Assembly: GCA_950295325.1 (NCBI GenBank)
Contig: OX485803.1
Coordinates: 19,654,001-19,718,000, forward strand
Reading direction: 5' to 3'
DNA length: 64,000 nt
From: Polytrichum commune
Lineage: Eukaryota; Streptophyta; Polytrichopsida; Polytrichales; Polytrichaceae
Shown: piece by piece, positions 33,130 to 46,213 of the stretch
Layout: the number at the start of each line of letters is the position of its first letter
How positions within the stretch are numbered: the stretch's first letter is position 1
The notes under the pieces: model-generated
Told to the model about the DNA's origin: nothing
Seen by the model: the letters and a program-made list of their open reading frames with translations, nothing else
Database searches by the model: none
Position numbers and translations under genes: made by a program

Positions 33130-36100
33130 ACCAAACCCTCGCCCCTGTCCGCCATAGCCGAGAAAACGCTGCAACGGAGGAGCAGTCACTCGGAACCACA
33201 AGCCTCTCGAAGGGAGCTTAAATTAGAATCCTTTTAGTTCAGGGTGGGGTTTACACTAGGGCCCAAGACCAAAGAAACTCTAAAATCGAGCCATCGTATT
33301 GGTTAAGAGCAACATTTTGGATACATAGTTTACACTAGGGTAACGGTCCAAAGTATGAAAAATTTAAGCAGCCTTAATGTGGTATAAGTATTATCTCGTC
33401 AAATCTCAGTAGTCCCCATTGAAGAAAAGAAAACACTTCTCCTAGTTTGAGAAACCAAAGCTTGGGGTTGGACTTGAGAAGCAATGTAAGGTATGTTTTG
33501 AGGGTGTTTTGGACCTCAAGTTTCTTGGACCTGGACCTTTTACAATGTAAACACTCATTAAGTTGAGTTCGATGTGCTTGATGATTGATCATGTTGGTGT
33601 TTCTAAGTTTGGTGATTGCTTGTTTTCGTCACTTAGTAAACTTAAATGTTTAGCTAAAGGACTTGTATATAGGTAGAGCATTTTCTTGGCTAATTTCTTG
33701 AAGAATTTTTATTTGTGTGTACAATGGATTCATGTTTTTATTGATTTTTACTTTACCCATGGCATCACACACATCACAATACTAAGCCTCATGATCTTGC
33801 ACTCGTGATTCTACATATACAAGACATAGGTCCATGCGCCATGGAGACCTTGTCGCATCTTCTTGATCTCGACCGTCTTTTTTCGAGAATCACAAACATG
33901 TTCATTCTTAGCCATGGTTGTATTATTCTCTTGCTTTATTGTAAGTGACATGCATGACTTCGCAATGTTATGCAACTTGACCCAAAGTAGATTTTTGGAG
34001 TTGGTGAGATTACCTCTAACCATATTTTTCACTAGTTTACGAGAGACCAAACCCTTGGTCACGTTTGTCATAACATCCTTCTTGAATGATTTCGAATTAA
34101 AATTATTAGTTGAAATTTATTTTTTGAAAAAAAAGAAATTTTATTTCTAATGAAAAAAATTATGTATACATGTATATTCTAGAAAATGAGAATTTTAAGA
34201 AAAACATAACTTCCATCAAATCATCATGGTTACTACGATAGTCGTAGGCACAATGCAGCAAAGAAGCAGTTGGAACTTGAAGACCTTTTTGGTCTTAGTA
34301 ATAATTGTATGATTGTTTTAGATTCTTATGGTTTTTGATGCATCGTATTGTTACTTTTCATAAGTTTATAGAACATCCAATATCCATCAACAATGGAGCA
34401 CAACGTTCCAAAAACACTTAATGATTGATTTGATCAGTATAACTTGCGTTCTCATTTGACACTTCATATCATGGGGTGTTGTCGTTACATCTCAAGGAAT
34501 TAATGAGTGCAAGAATTTTCACTTTGATAATGAACAAGATATTCATATGAGCTCCAGACTTTATGACAAAAGTGGTTATAACCTCACTTTGAATATGGGC
34601 AACCATCTTGTGCTAAATGCATGTTTCGTATCCTAGGAGAAGTGGGCTAGTTAGAAAAAGTAACCATGTAAGACATGTCCACCTTATACGAATGCTTTAT
34701 AAATGCTTTGAAATGCATTATGATGTTCTAAAATGGTTGAGGAACTACCACGTATTAGTAAAATTCATACAAAAATGGTTTTCATCTATTATTTTCAATT
34801 TTAGAAACATTGTAGTAAGTTATTTTGAAATAATAAGATTATATATAGCCCATTCAATCTCATGTGAACTAATCACTCCATCTACATTGATGTGTGCAAT
34901 TAGGTTGCCTCTTTACCCATGCAAATGACCTTAAGTCAAATTCTGATTACAAACTTATGACTTTCTTTACTCATATGTTTAGCATCTCAGTCAATGAAAA
35001 AAACAAATAAAATCTTGTGTTTTGATTATGTGGCAGTAAATGTTCAAAATAATGTGGAGTGTTGATAAATTAGTGTGGGGCAACCTCATTGCACATATCA
35101 TTGTAGCATTAACTCATGACTCCCCTCATTGCCGGCGGTATGGGCTTTGGGAAGATAATATTATGGGTTGAGTGGAAATCCCAAGGTTGGTTTTGTCAAG
35201 AAGATGAAGATTGATATTGAATTGCCTAGATGTCATCAACAACGATTCTTATCCCTTGGGAGGTTCTAAGTATCCCAAAAGTTCTCAAAGGATAACATAG
35301 TGGACGAAGTCCATGATGGAGATGGCACATTCCAAGGCCTAAATATCAAGAAGGGCGTGAGAGTTTGTTTTTTGTTTTTTGTTTTTTTGCACATTAGGAG
35401 AACAAAATCTTGGATCTCTAACTTAAGAAATGCAAGTTTGAATCATTGCTTGATTGTTTAACTTTTTAAAAGGACACATAATAACTATTAAATACAAACA
35501 AATGTTGAGAAACTGAAGTATAATATATATTCATACTTTATCATATATAATCCTTGCAAATTATTTTATGTTCTCCATATCATTGATTAGCTGTGAGAGC
35601 GTGGATTGTGGGCCCAAGAATCCATTAGGAACATTACATGTGGGATTCTTCAGGGATACTTTCTCACATAGATTCCACTTGAATACAAGTATTGTTCCAA
35701 AGTGAAGGGAATGGCAATTGTGATATACTACACGAGCAGTCACCATGCCCATTGCTTTCACCCACCTCTTTACAAACTTAAAGTGGCATGCAAGTTATCA
35801 TATATATTGGCTTGCTCCAACTGGTTGGGTAAGTAGCACTTGGATAACTTTTTGTGGCCTTGGCATCTGGGTGGACATGGTTAAATATACCGACCTTGGT
35901 ACCTTGGTGCTCCCACATAGTTCATTAATTGGCATGATATGGAAATGGGTATGATGTTTCTTAGTTGATTAGTTGATCAAATATTATGTCAAAGGTACAT
36001 ATACCATCCATTTTTAGGGGATGTTCATACATACTATGTATTATGTACAAGTACATCTTGAACTCCAAATTATTTAGTATAAAATATAAACATTATTTGA

Positions 36101-37024
36101 ATTATATACATATATAATATAGCATTAATATCATATTGCTATTTTATACATAATCTTCTTTTCATAATTGTAATGAATAATATATTATTATGAAATAGGT
36201 AAGGTTTTAAATTTTGAATAGAGTCCAATAATAGTAGTATTGTTGTATTGAAACATGTACTAAAACATGTTTTATATGCATTGAATACAAAAGAATACAT
36301 GTATCAAATATTTGGTGACTTAGGATTTGTCAAGGTCTCTCCACAAACAAGAAGATTATAGGTCTCACCCAATTCTCAAGAGCCCTTTGTCTTTGGGTGA
36401 TGCTTACTGCCTTACCACAACAATGACAATAAAGAGTTCAACCTACATTAACTATAAAGCTTTTCCTAAGATCATAAGTTAGGTCACCTTAAGATGATAA
36501 ATAAGGCGACTAATTCAATAATAAACATGCAGGCCTTCAAAGGGGGTTGCGTAATTGAAAGCTCAAAATTCGTTAAATCTGAAACCCTACCTAAGGCAAG
36601 CGTTATCTTAAACAACCACCTATATTTGCGTGGTGGGTGGTTGGGTGTGGATTGGACTACATGGTCAAGATGTATTAACCATTCTAAACACAATAGTCAA
36701 CATCATCATCATTATTATTTTATTTTATTTTGGGGGGGTGGGGTGGGGACCTATGTGACTTTCTTATGGCTCTTCTTATAGCTCTATACAAAATCGGCTA
36801 ATTGGGCCCATAACACACTACTTATTTGTTAGTGGACTCTGATAATTCAAAACAACTCAAGACTAGCTCCAAAACGTTATGAGATTGAACTTGGATTCTT
36901 CATATACATTTGCAGACGCTCATGCATTTCAACCTCGTGAATTTGAGTAGTATAAGCTAGCAAAGAACAAAACGTAAGCAAATAATCTACCCGAGTGTCT
37001 CCAAAGCCTCCACTTGCTAGCTTA
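33130..37024. other. AT-rich intergenic region
   Basis: No gene recognised. 33,240-33,340 contains two TTTACACTAGGG words and resembles, in reverse, 60,960-61,025. 36,630-36,690 carries a fragment of the repeat family seen at 59.4 and 61.1 kb (GATTGGACTACATGGTCAAG). The rest is low-complexity AT-rich sequence. Confidence 0.45.
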
Positions 37025-37550
37025 TGCCCTCTCCCCACCTGACTTTAGCTAAGCCTAAAAGATGGTTCTAAAAAACACGGCCTTCACGCCATCAACGTTA
37101 TCTAGTGCCGAGCCTAGTTGGCAAATGATGTGGCATGGTTTAAAAGTGGAGGTTTTAAAAGCCTCAAGCACCGACCCTCCCATCGGTACCTAGACATGAG
37201 GCAAGAATATTGGACTTTTAAAAGTGTCGCCTCCCGTCCTTGTGATTGGTTGCTTTTTAGTCTTAGCTATGAGGGCACGAGGAGCTCCATTAACAAAAAC
37301 CAATGGTAAGATAGGTGAGTAGCAAGGGATTTGGAGATGGGACAAAAACTATCCAACAACATTCATTGCTTGGTAGAGAAAACCATGAACATGTGTGAAA
37401 GTTACTGAACTAAACCCTACTCAAAAACCTCCGGAGCAAGTTCTTGTAGGTGCATTGGGATAGCCGGATGCCTCCCTTATCACCGAGGGAGCTTTACCCG
37501 GTTTTAAGAAAAACTTTGGTTATTTGGTAAAGTCAGGTGGGGAGGGGGCA
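37025..37550. mobile_element. Tourist-like (PIF/Harbinger) MITE, copy 2
   Basis: Same family and same orientation as the element at 9,147. It starts TGCCCTCTCCCCACCTGACT and ends, on the other strand, TGCCCCCTCCCCACCTGACT, flanked by TTA at 37022-37024 and 37551-37553. The two copies align over their full length with scattered substitutions and small indels, implying an old burst. Confidence 0.92.
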
Positions 37551-37553
37551 TTA

Positions 37554-38553
37554 GTATCAACTAGTACTATTCCCTGCTATTCTTGGTATGTGAAATTTGA
37601 CATTAGTAACAAATATGTTCAACACTCTTTTCTCCTCCACAATAATGGTGTGCAAACATGATTATTATCTAATCGAGCATTTTAGCAAGCCGGGCATTAT
37701 TTCATAGAAAATCCAAGTTTTGAGTTACCCGTAGAGTGCATCCTGCTTCCGCTTTCTTACATGTTTGCCACATGGCACTCTTGCATTGGTTGGGACCCAC
37801 TCAAGTCCCCTGTGGAACTTCAGAACAGATAAACCAGGAAGCACCTTAGAGTACTGCCGACAACACTTTGAAAGAAAGGAATGAACCAGAACAGACAAGA
37901 ATTTGGGAGTATTTAGTGATTTTCTACAACCCCACACTGACATTGCATGTTAGATTTACACTCCAGTTTCACCAAATACTGCACAATTTCACCATCAGCT
38001 GCACGTGCACACCACGATTTCATACATCGGCGATTCGACACTGGAGAGTATTCAGTTCCTCCACCTATCAGCAACAGTTTTCCTCTCCTAATAAGGCTAC
38101 CAAATTATATCCACACTCTCTTGGCAGCAATGAGATGAAATCGGTTTTCAATTTCATGAAGCCATTATGGCTACATGGACTTTGAAGCTTATGGCTACCA
38201 CTAGAAGTACAATCAAGGCGGCGGAGTCCAAAAAAATCTAATTCCCTGGGGTGACGAAGGGCGATGGCTTTTGTGACTAGTATCCATAAGGTAATCAAGT
38301 TGGTAGAAAGATCTGAGATTACCTCGCTCTACATTCTGCAATAGAGATGCAAATCTCAATCTGATGGAGCATTGAAAGGGCATTTGAACGCAAAATGAGC
38401 CTCGTTTTCAACCACGTTGTGAGAACAAATGTGGCTATGGTTTCTCTAGGGATTCAGGTAGTCGGCTTCCATCAACGCTTCTTCCATCCCGCTGAGTATC
38501 ATTGAGATGCAGCCACCGTATCTTCGGGTTTGCATGATTTTTTTTTTTTTCAA
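37554..38553. other. spacer, no gene recognised
   Basis: Open frames of about 60-105 codons on both strands lack family features. The right half probably contains the 3' untranslated region of the minus-strand gene ending at 38,554. Confidence 0.4.
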
Positions 38554-40442
38554 TCAAGGTTGGCGGGTGGCAGGGCCTGCAAGGATTCGGGAGGGCTCCG
38601 GGGCAACACCCGAGTAGCCCGCTTGCTGGCCATGGGCGAAGTAGCCGAACGGCCACCAACCAAGGATGTGGCCGGACTCCGCGAGCGAGCTCGTGCCTCT
38701 ACAGCAAGCATAAATTGCGGACACGAGATACAGCACTGCCCCGATCGCTAGAATGCCCCCGACTACATACAACACCCACTTGGTCACTTTCCACCACGTG
38801 CTGGAGCTCGAATCATCTGCAGAAAGTCCAACAAAGTATTGGAAAAACCGAGTGGATGGCAAGCGTCCGAGATGACAAGATTGGCAATGAAATGCACTTG
38901 TTCAGATTTGTTTTATGAAAACAGTCATGTTATGTGGAGAATGCAGACTTCATAAATTGCCTATTGTAAGGCGGGTTAATGTTCACAGCACCTACCGAGG
39001 GGGAGGGTGACAACTTTGATTACTACTGTAGAGTCCATGTGTGCTACTTTTTTTTAGTAGAATAACTCCTCGGTCGGGGTGTTTTGACCCCGAATTAGTT
39101 TAGTAAGCTTAAATTGGGATGAATCAACAAGTAACCTTATTAGGGGTCAGTTTTTTCTACTACCCCCTTGGTAGGAGAAAGAAAACCGAACCGGTGTAAG
39201 GCAGAAAAAGGCTTGCAAGTGAACGAAAATGTTTATTAAGGTTAGTGGACCATACATGGTCACTCTTGTTATTCATATACCTATATTCAATAAGTGGTAT
39301 ACGGCAATGCTTGTAGTTAGATATGGCCTCCAAAAGATGGGCCCACACTACAGGAATTACGGGGTCATACCATTGGTTTGCTTCTACTACAGATTGTTAA
39401 GCCTATGAATATGGATTGGAAATAGATCATGGAACATGCAATCTCCGTAGTGCAATGTGCTCATAATATAGAAATTATCATTCTAGGTTTAAAATGCACA
39501 CCATTGGGAGGTCCCCGTGTGATTACTTTGAGAAAGAAATTGAGAAATCTTCACTTTGACATCTTTCTAACTTTTGCACATGGACTCGACTGAAGTGACA
39601 ATCTTCGTGATTCGCAATTGCTAACCAAATGAGACAACATTGTTCTTTGCGTCTTTCGTTCTTAAAGTTCTAATCTTGAAGTTTCTTTCTATGTTGTGTT
39701 ACAAGACAACCCTTCGTGAGAAATTGTAGTTCTAGTTAACTTCCCGTAAATTAGGGACTTTGCAATTTACAAACCTTCAACTATCACTTCACATTGGTTG
39801 AAAAAACATTCTCCTCCACCCTACTCTCAAGCATGTTACGACTCCTCTCACTAGGTCTCTTCTTCATCTGCTACTATAACCTTGTTTATGTATCAATACA
39901 CTAAACAAGCAACATTTCGTACTGGAAGAGGAAACTCACCTTGAAACTTGAAAACCAAGAAATTTGGAGATTGTTCTTCGCCCCTGTTCCATTTAATTCC
40001 ATCATCCTGCCACGTTCAGTCCACCAGTATTCCTTATCAGTACGAACTTTAACAATTCCAGTTGACCAAATTTGGAGGTTGACAAGATTCAATCACAACG
40101 GGTATAGCGGGAGCATCATCATCTCCGAAAGTCCGCTGTTTCGCAGGCAATTGTGCAGCCCCTGTTTGTAACTTGCAGTAAGGAATTTCAAGTTGAGATT
40201 AATCCAGATAAGAAGAGCAGATAAGATTCAGTGATTACCTTGATTGTGGGATTCAAGGCTTTCTCTGCTACGGCCGAGTGCAAAGAAGTAGAATCTCCAT
40301 CCCTCAAAGGTTGAGCAATCCCTAATTCCTGAGCCTGTGCACTAAGATTGGTTGAAGGTGCGGTCCTTGCATGTGTGGGAGGCGCAAGGGATAGGAAAAG
40401 TATGGCGAAGAAGCACAGAGCAGTAGTCCCCCACAACCTCAT
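38554..40442 (-). CDS. putative secreted/type I membrane protein (incomplete model)
   Basis: Pieces of one minus-strand gene are visible but I cannot join them fully. Exon 1 (40239-40442) starts with a signal peptide (MRLWGTTALCFFAILFLSLA) and ends at an AAG|GTAATC donor. A second open block lies at about 39,943-40,161, after a CAAACAG acceptor and before an AAG|GTGAGT donor; it reads NLQIWSTGIVKVRTDKEYWW in one frame, with an apparent one-base shift or stop near 40,095. The last exon (38554-38816, after a TTTCTGCAG acceptor) has a single membrane span (VLYVVGGILAIGAVLYLVSA) followed by a short Cys- and Gly-rich tail. Signal peptide plus one late span suggests a type I membrane protein. I do not recognise the family. 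The phase of the last exon does not fit the second block, so at least one exon is missing from this model or the gene is damaged. Confidence 0.4.
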
Positions 40443-41148
40443 GGCTGGCAGCCTTTGTTTCCAATTCCTGTCACAGACCAGACCAAAAATGGGATTTGAA
40501 GCAACAAGAATCAAAAATATGCTTGAGACCTGCCTCCCAGCTACCTGAACCTTGACAGACTTGCTGCAGTACCACAAAGCTCAGCAGAGCATTATCAACT
40601 TCCTTCTCGGTGATGTTGATACCATTGTATACAGAAAGCTTGCACCTTCAAGTGCTCATCAAAGCCATTAGCTCAAATTTCTAAGCTACCATGACCCAAG
40701 TTCCTCAATTCATTCATCCGCTTGCACACCTGATGATGCCAGAAAAGGTACAATCTGTGTGTTGCACTTCCCGAAGTTTGAATTTTTGTGCAATTGTACC
40801 AGCAACAAGGAGCAGGGCGATGGAGGTGGCTTAACTTAGTCTTACATCCTTGGTCATATTGAGGACTCCTGCATCAAAGCTGCACAATTTAGATAGGGTT
40901 TCGGGAACACCACTTACTACCAGAGCTTCGTCACATGTGTGCCAGATGGCGTCAGGATTATTTGGCCAAGTGGCAGGACACCTGGCAGTACATGTCATCC
41001 TTTCCGAGTATCTTTCTCTGAAAATGACCTTTAGCACCAGTGTGTGTTGCATGAAAGTGGGGGAATACCCTAATTGATTTACCCTAAAGTTGGCAACAAT
41101 ACCATGATGGCTGATCTACGAAGCGGATCCAAGGCTTGCTTATGCTCA
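40443..41148. other. upstream spacer of the membrane-protein gene
   Basis: Probably promoter and leader of the minus-strand gene. An open frame of 73 codons at 40,831-41,052 has no recognisable features. Confidence 0.35.
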
Positions 41149-41572
41149 GGGCCGCTTTACACTACGTTGGAGAAGTCCGCCGCACATGAATTTTAGGGGA
41201 ATTCTAAAATTTGATTGGCCGAGAGTGACATTCTTGTCTGGTGGTGGTTTACACTACGGTCAAGAGTCTTTTGGTGGAGAACATTTGTACATTGATGAAA
41301 AAAATGACATGGTTGCCAATGTGGCGACACTTTTTTAAAGGGGAGTTCTCCGGAAGTCAAGTTTCTTGGGCAACCTTAAACCCTCGGACAAGAAACTTGG
41401 CCTCCGGAGAACTCCAACTTGAATAAAATATTATTTCCTTGAAGAAATCTGAACTGTTAGATTTCAAGCATGCCATGTTCAAAACCAATTGAAGTGGATG
41501 GTTCTTCCTCTTTCACTTTGACGCTCTCTTGCTTGGTTGTAGAGGCAAGTTGGAGGTTCGTATGTAAGAAAT

Positions 41573-42083
41573 TTGTGTGTAGAATTTTTTTGCAAGATGG
41601 CTAGTTACTTGCATCTTCCGTTTATTTATAGCCAAGATGAACACCACGCAGGTAGTGGGAATTTTTTTCAACATCCAAGTCAATTTCCAACTAGTGCCTT
41701 GAGATCTTACAATCCGAATTCTTCTTCAACTAGTAGAAACTTGATTCGAGAGTTTGAACCATGTGAAGATAACATAGATGTTGGAGGAAAAGATGTAAAT
41801 GAAGGGAGTGACGTGCAAATTGTAGAACCTTCAACCAAACCCATAAACAATCTTGAAGAGAGATGCAGTAGGAGAGAAGGAAGTCTTAGCAAAGAAGAGA
41901 GCTAGATTGGTGAAGGTGGAAGGAGAAGAAAAAGACAAAAATAAGAAAAATTGGTTGAACAACGAAGTTGAGCACCTGATCGCGATTCAAGAGGAGATAC
42001 AGCCGGAGTTTGAGAAGAATGTAAAAAAATATGATATGTCACCAATCTTTTCAAGAAATTTTCAATTTCTATTTGTTATGTAG
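41573..42083 (+). pseudogene. Harbinger ORF1, Myb/SANT-like DNA-binding protein
   Basis: Two overlapping frames cover this gene. The first (41573-41905) is a Ser/Asn-rich N-terminal region with LPFIYSQDEHHAGSGNFFQ. The second (41853-42083) has a Lys-rich KRARLVKVEGEEKDKNKKNW followed by LNNEVEHLIAIQEEIQPEFE, the kind of trihelix/SANT helix found in the DNA-binding partner of Harbinger nucleases. The frame change shows a small indel or missed intron. Confidence 0.6.
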
Positions 42084-43200
42084 TAGATGTTTTTAACAAA
42101 AGGTACATGTATTTTGATGTCTTTGTCTTCGCTCACAACTGAGAAAGACCAAATTAAGCCCGATATGTGTCTTCCCATTTGATTTTCAAATTAAATGGAA
42201 TTTTCATCAAAAAAATGCCACCGAGCATCGAACCATGGTTCGATTCAAATCTAATCCCTACACTTCACCCACCAACATTTTTTCATTTTCCTTGATGTTG
42301 ATTTTCATCTTCATTTACATTATTAAAATATATTCATTCTACACTACCCAAATATGTACTGCATTAAATATTTCAAGGCAATTTTTGAAGGTTCAAGGCT
42401 TGTTTTGAAGCATTTAACATGTTCTACCGCATCATATTGCATGATATTCTAATGTTATAATTCATTTTGAGCAGGAGTTGATACATATATCAACTTCAAA
42501 CACAAATGTAGGCTCTAATCCTTGAATTTTTTCGTATTATTGAAACATGTCGGAAGAAGTTTGAGATTGTTTTTAAGTCGTACAAAGAGGACAAGTTTAC
42601 CAATTTGATTTCAGAGAATGATAGACATAAATGTAAATTTTATGATTATTTGGATCAGTGGTGACACCAAGCTGGCTCCATAATGAAGTATGTGAATGCA
42701 ACTAGAATGGATTATACACATAGTGATACACAAAATAATTTTAATAATGTAAATGAAGATATATATTTTATGATATATAAGTAGACAACAATTCTCAATC
42801 CGAACTGCTATCAGCTTCAAAGAATAATAAATTTCAAAACCAATCTTTATTTTACTTTGGGAAGATGGTAGACAATAGAACTGCAATGTTGGACCACTTT
42901 ACCAAAACTAATGAAATGCTTCAGAAGGTAGATCATCAAATGAATTGGCTCATTAACATACTCTAGTCTTCTTTTATATCAATACTAGTATCCGTTGGAA
43001 ATATTAGTTTTTTTTTCCCAAGTGCTCCATGTGATAGTCTTTGCCAATATCAAATGAACTCATATAGCTTCTTTTAATATATTTTTTGATTTTTTTTCTT
43101 TGTGGTCTGTTCTTGTTTCAACAACATTTTCTTTTGATTGTACAATATCCAAGTTGATTGTATCAATTTCTATATGGTTATTGAATTCTACTTACACCTA

Positions 43201-44160
43201 TTAATTTTGTATATTTTTCATCTCAGTTATGTTTGTTTCTAGAATATGAAATGTATTTATACCTTTGAGATTACCAAATATTTCTAATGATATTATTTTT
43301 ATATTTTCTTCTATACTCTTTGTCCAATTCAAGTCGAATTCATCACCGTGTATGATACACAAGTCGTGGAGGCATAAACAAGATGTAACAATATCTAGGA
43401 TAGTTTGTAATGACATATCATTTATCTTCAACAACATTCTCCAACTTTCTTTAAAGATGTCAAATGCACATTCAAGTACCATTTAAGTGCTTGATTGGAT
43501 AAATTTCTAGTATTGTTTTCTCTTAAGATATATGTTTTTTCTTCTTTAAAAGGTGAATAAAATCATGAACGCATTGGATATGTAGCATCCCCGATTAGTT
43601 GGTATGCTAAGAACATTCCATTTATAATTTATTTTTAAAATTTGAATTTTTGGAATAAAAACTAGTTGTGTATACTTCCCGGCCAACCGAAATCATAATT
43701 CCAAAATTTGCAATGACAATCCACTATACATTGTAGTAAAATTAAATAATTTCTTTTACAATAATATGAAGCAAGATCTATACTTAAGAGTAATAGGGTT
43801 ATGGCTACTATTTATTGACCCTAGGATGTATGGAATTTTACACAAACTTTTGAATTCTGCAACTATTTGTTTCATCTTTATTAGTATTGGTATTTGAAAA
43901 ATCAAAGACCCCAAAAACTTTTTAATTCTCTCACAAGTATTTCTAACAATGATCAAAACATTTGGCCTTAATAAACCGTACAAAGTTGCAAGTGTGTGCA
44001 AAATATCACCGGAATCCAATTGATGCAATGTAATTAAAAATTTAATATTTATTGAGATATAAGGTCTAAACTTTATATATTTCTTTCTCAAAATAGGTCC
44101 ATGCAAATGATATGAATATGTGAATGTAGGCCTATATACACGTAGACGGTCTTGAAACAT
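43201..44160 (-). pseudogene. Harbinger ORF2, DDE nuclease (DDE_4)
   Basis: The N-terminal half (43756-44160) has LDSGDILHTLATLYGLLRPN, then FLGSLIFQIPILIKMKQIVA and IPYILGSINSSHNPITL, matching the LP-x-GAIDCTHIPI block of Harbinger nucleases; the first catalytic Asp is Asn here (SIN). The C-terminal part (43201-43482) has VLECAFDIFKESWRMLLKIN and LCLHDLCIIHGDEFDLN, matching the VERAFGRLKGRWRIL and CCVLHNLCEIHGD blocks. The 43,483-43,755 piece between them is broken across frames. The catalytic change and frame breaks mean no active nuclease. Confidence 0.78.
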
Positions 44161-45057
44161 TCTTAAATTATATGATCCAAAAAATTATTGTGACACATAT
44201 TCACTTGGCCAATCAAATTTTCATACCACCCTCTTTTTGCTCCCAAATTAAAGAAATGTCATCATTATAATTGCAACATTATGTTGATAGATGATGGTTT
44301 TCTGAACCGCCATAACTGAAATAATAATGTGCTTCATAACCATAAAGATCTCAAGAAAAACTAGAATGATCTTTCTTCAATTGTTCATGATTGAAAATCA
44401 ATATAGAAGAAAGAGAAATCAAATATGATGATGAAGAGTAATGTGTGTATTATATAATGGAGAATATTAGTGTTTCCTACAATGTATATGGGATTTCTCC
44501 TCTTCACTCCTAAAAGACCATAACTATATTATCCAATAACCCCTTAAAATTTTCCGTACAAGTACAAAGAGCAAAACCAAGGGAAAAAATACATGCCATT
44601 AAATTTCCAACTGTAAGATCTTGTTTTGGATTTTTGAAACATCTATGGGTTTTTTTTAGAATTTTTTTACTGCATAGACTAGAAGATTATAACAATTAAA
44701 GTTAATATAATCACATTTTTGGATCATTTTTTACAAGGTAATGAAAGAAATTCTAAAAAATTGTCATATACAATTTTTTAAAATTTCAATACAATGGTCT
44801 TTTAAGGGGTAAGGTTTCTACTATGGCCGGCTATGACCATTTTGTGAAGTTGTTCAGTGGAGTACTTCTCTTGGTGAAGTTGTCCAATACACTTCTTCTC
44901 TAGGTGGTTACACTACGGCTGGTCAAGACTTCTTAAAAGATTGTTTTATTGCCCTTTCCTCTTCTCTGGCATACCATCCCTAGCCTTAAATAACCATGTC
45001 TTGGGCTAAAATTCTTGACCGACCGGGGCACTTCTCCACCGTAGTGTAAAGTGGCCC

Positions 45058-46213
45058 TTAATATGTGATTCTGTGCTCTCTTCGTGAGCTTGATCGGTGA
45101 GTTACTGCATACTATAATCATGTTGGGTTAACTTGATTTGTTAAAGTCTGCAGTCATTGAAGGATTACTACTAAAGATTTGGTACATGATTTCAATTGTC
45201 ATCTGTTGTGTTAGGTTTTGCTTGCAATGTTAGCACACTGGGGTTTGCTCTTTGTTTCCAGCTTACTGCCAACGTCACGTCCATTTGTTGAGTACTTTGG
45301 AGGGAATTTATGCTTCCGGTCTCGACTGGCATATTATCAGTGTATTTCGTAGAGTTTTGGGGTCTGAGGAAGGGAAAATTGAGGTTATTTCGTAGCAAGA
45401 TGGCTAGGAAGGGTTTTGTCAAGAATCTTGATGGTGGTTTCAGACATGTCTGCAGCTCTACTACATCGTCCTCTCCTCCTAAAATTCTGTGTTGTTGTGG
45501 TCCCATGAGGTCTTCGGGAGCAACCTACAAGCATCTCGATGCATGGCCTTTCTTATGTCGATTGTTGTGATAGTGCCAGACCGTAGTTTTTGTGTGAGAA
45601 GTGGCCCCTTTTAGAAATGTCCATGGATGCATCTCAAAATGCAAGTGGCCTTTCAGGGTTTTATGTCTCTAAAAGTGCTAAGTGAACATTTCGCTATTGA
45701 TTCAACGTACATTATATCCTTTTAGATCTTGGAAGTATGATATATAGAAACGAAATATTAACTTTGCAACCCTCAGTTTGAGAGGCCTTGATTTAGTATG
45801 ATGTGATTTTTGAATCAATGTGAAATCAGTGTTGATACGTGGATCTAGAGATTTGTGATGTGTCTCTCGCGCATTTCACTGAACCTTCGACCTCTTCAGT
45901 TGGTAGTGAACTGCAGGAAGATTTTTTGAGCTCGTCTTTCATGGGGGGGCAAACAAGTATGAATAGCCTTTGGGGTTTCAAGCATGAATTTGCTTCACTC
46001 TTCACAGGTGCTCACTACATCAGCTATGGGAAAAGTAACTAAAGAACAATGGAATTGTTGTAGGAAGATGTACTCTTTCTTGGAAGTTTGAATGAGTGAA
46101 GACTTTTAGTGGAAGAGCCATATGATCAAATTCTAACCTATCAGTAGATGCTTTGCATTTTGAATGCAGGGAAGAGCCAGGTTTGATCTTGAAAGCCTTT
46201 AATTGCGACAAAA
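45058..46213. other. spacer and possible leader of the acetyltransferase gene
   Basis: Contains unrecognised open frames at 45,310-45,570 and 45,839-46,042. A TTTTGAATGCAG sequence ending at about 46,169 could be a 3' splice site for a leader intron ahead of the ATG at 46,214. Confidence 0.4.

Larger units (their letters stand above)
41149..45057. mobile_element. PIF/Harbinger transposon, decayed but with both genes
   Basis: The left end GGGCCGCTTTACACTACG pairs with the complement of the right end GGGCCACTTTACACTACG, and similarity continues through TGGAGAAGT. TCA precedes the left end and TTA follows the right end, one change from the TTA/TAA target duplication of this superfamily. The 3.9-kb body holds a plus-strand Myb/SANT-like gene and a minus-strand nuclease gene in the usual convergent arrangement. 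Both are damaged, so the element is not autonomous. Confidence 0.88.
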
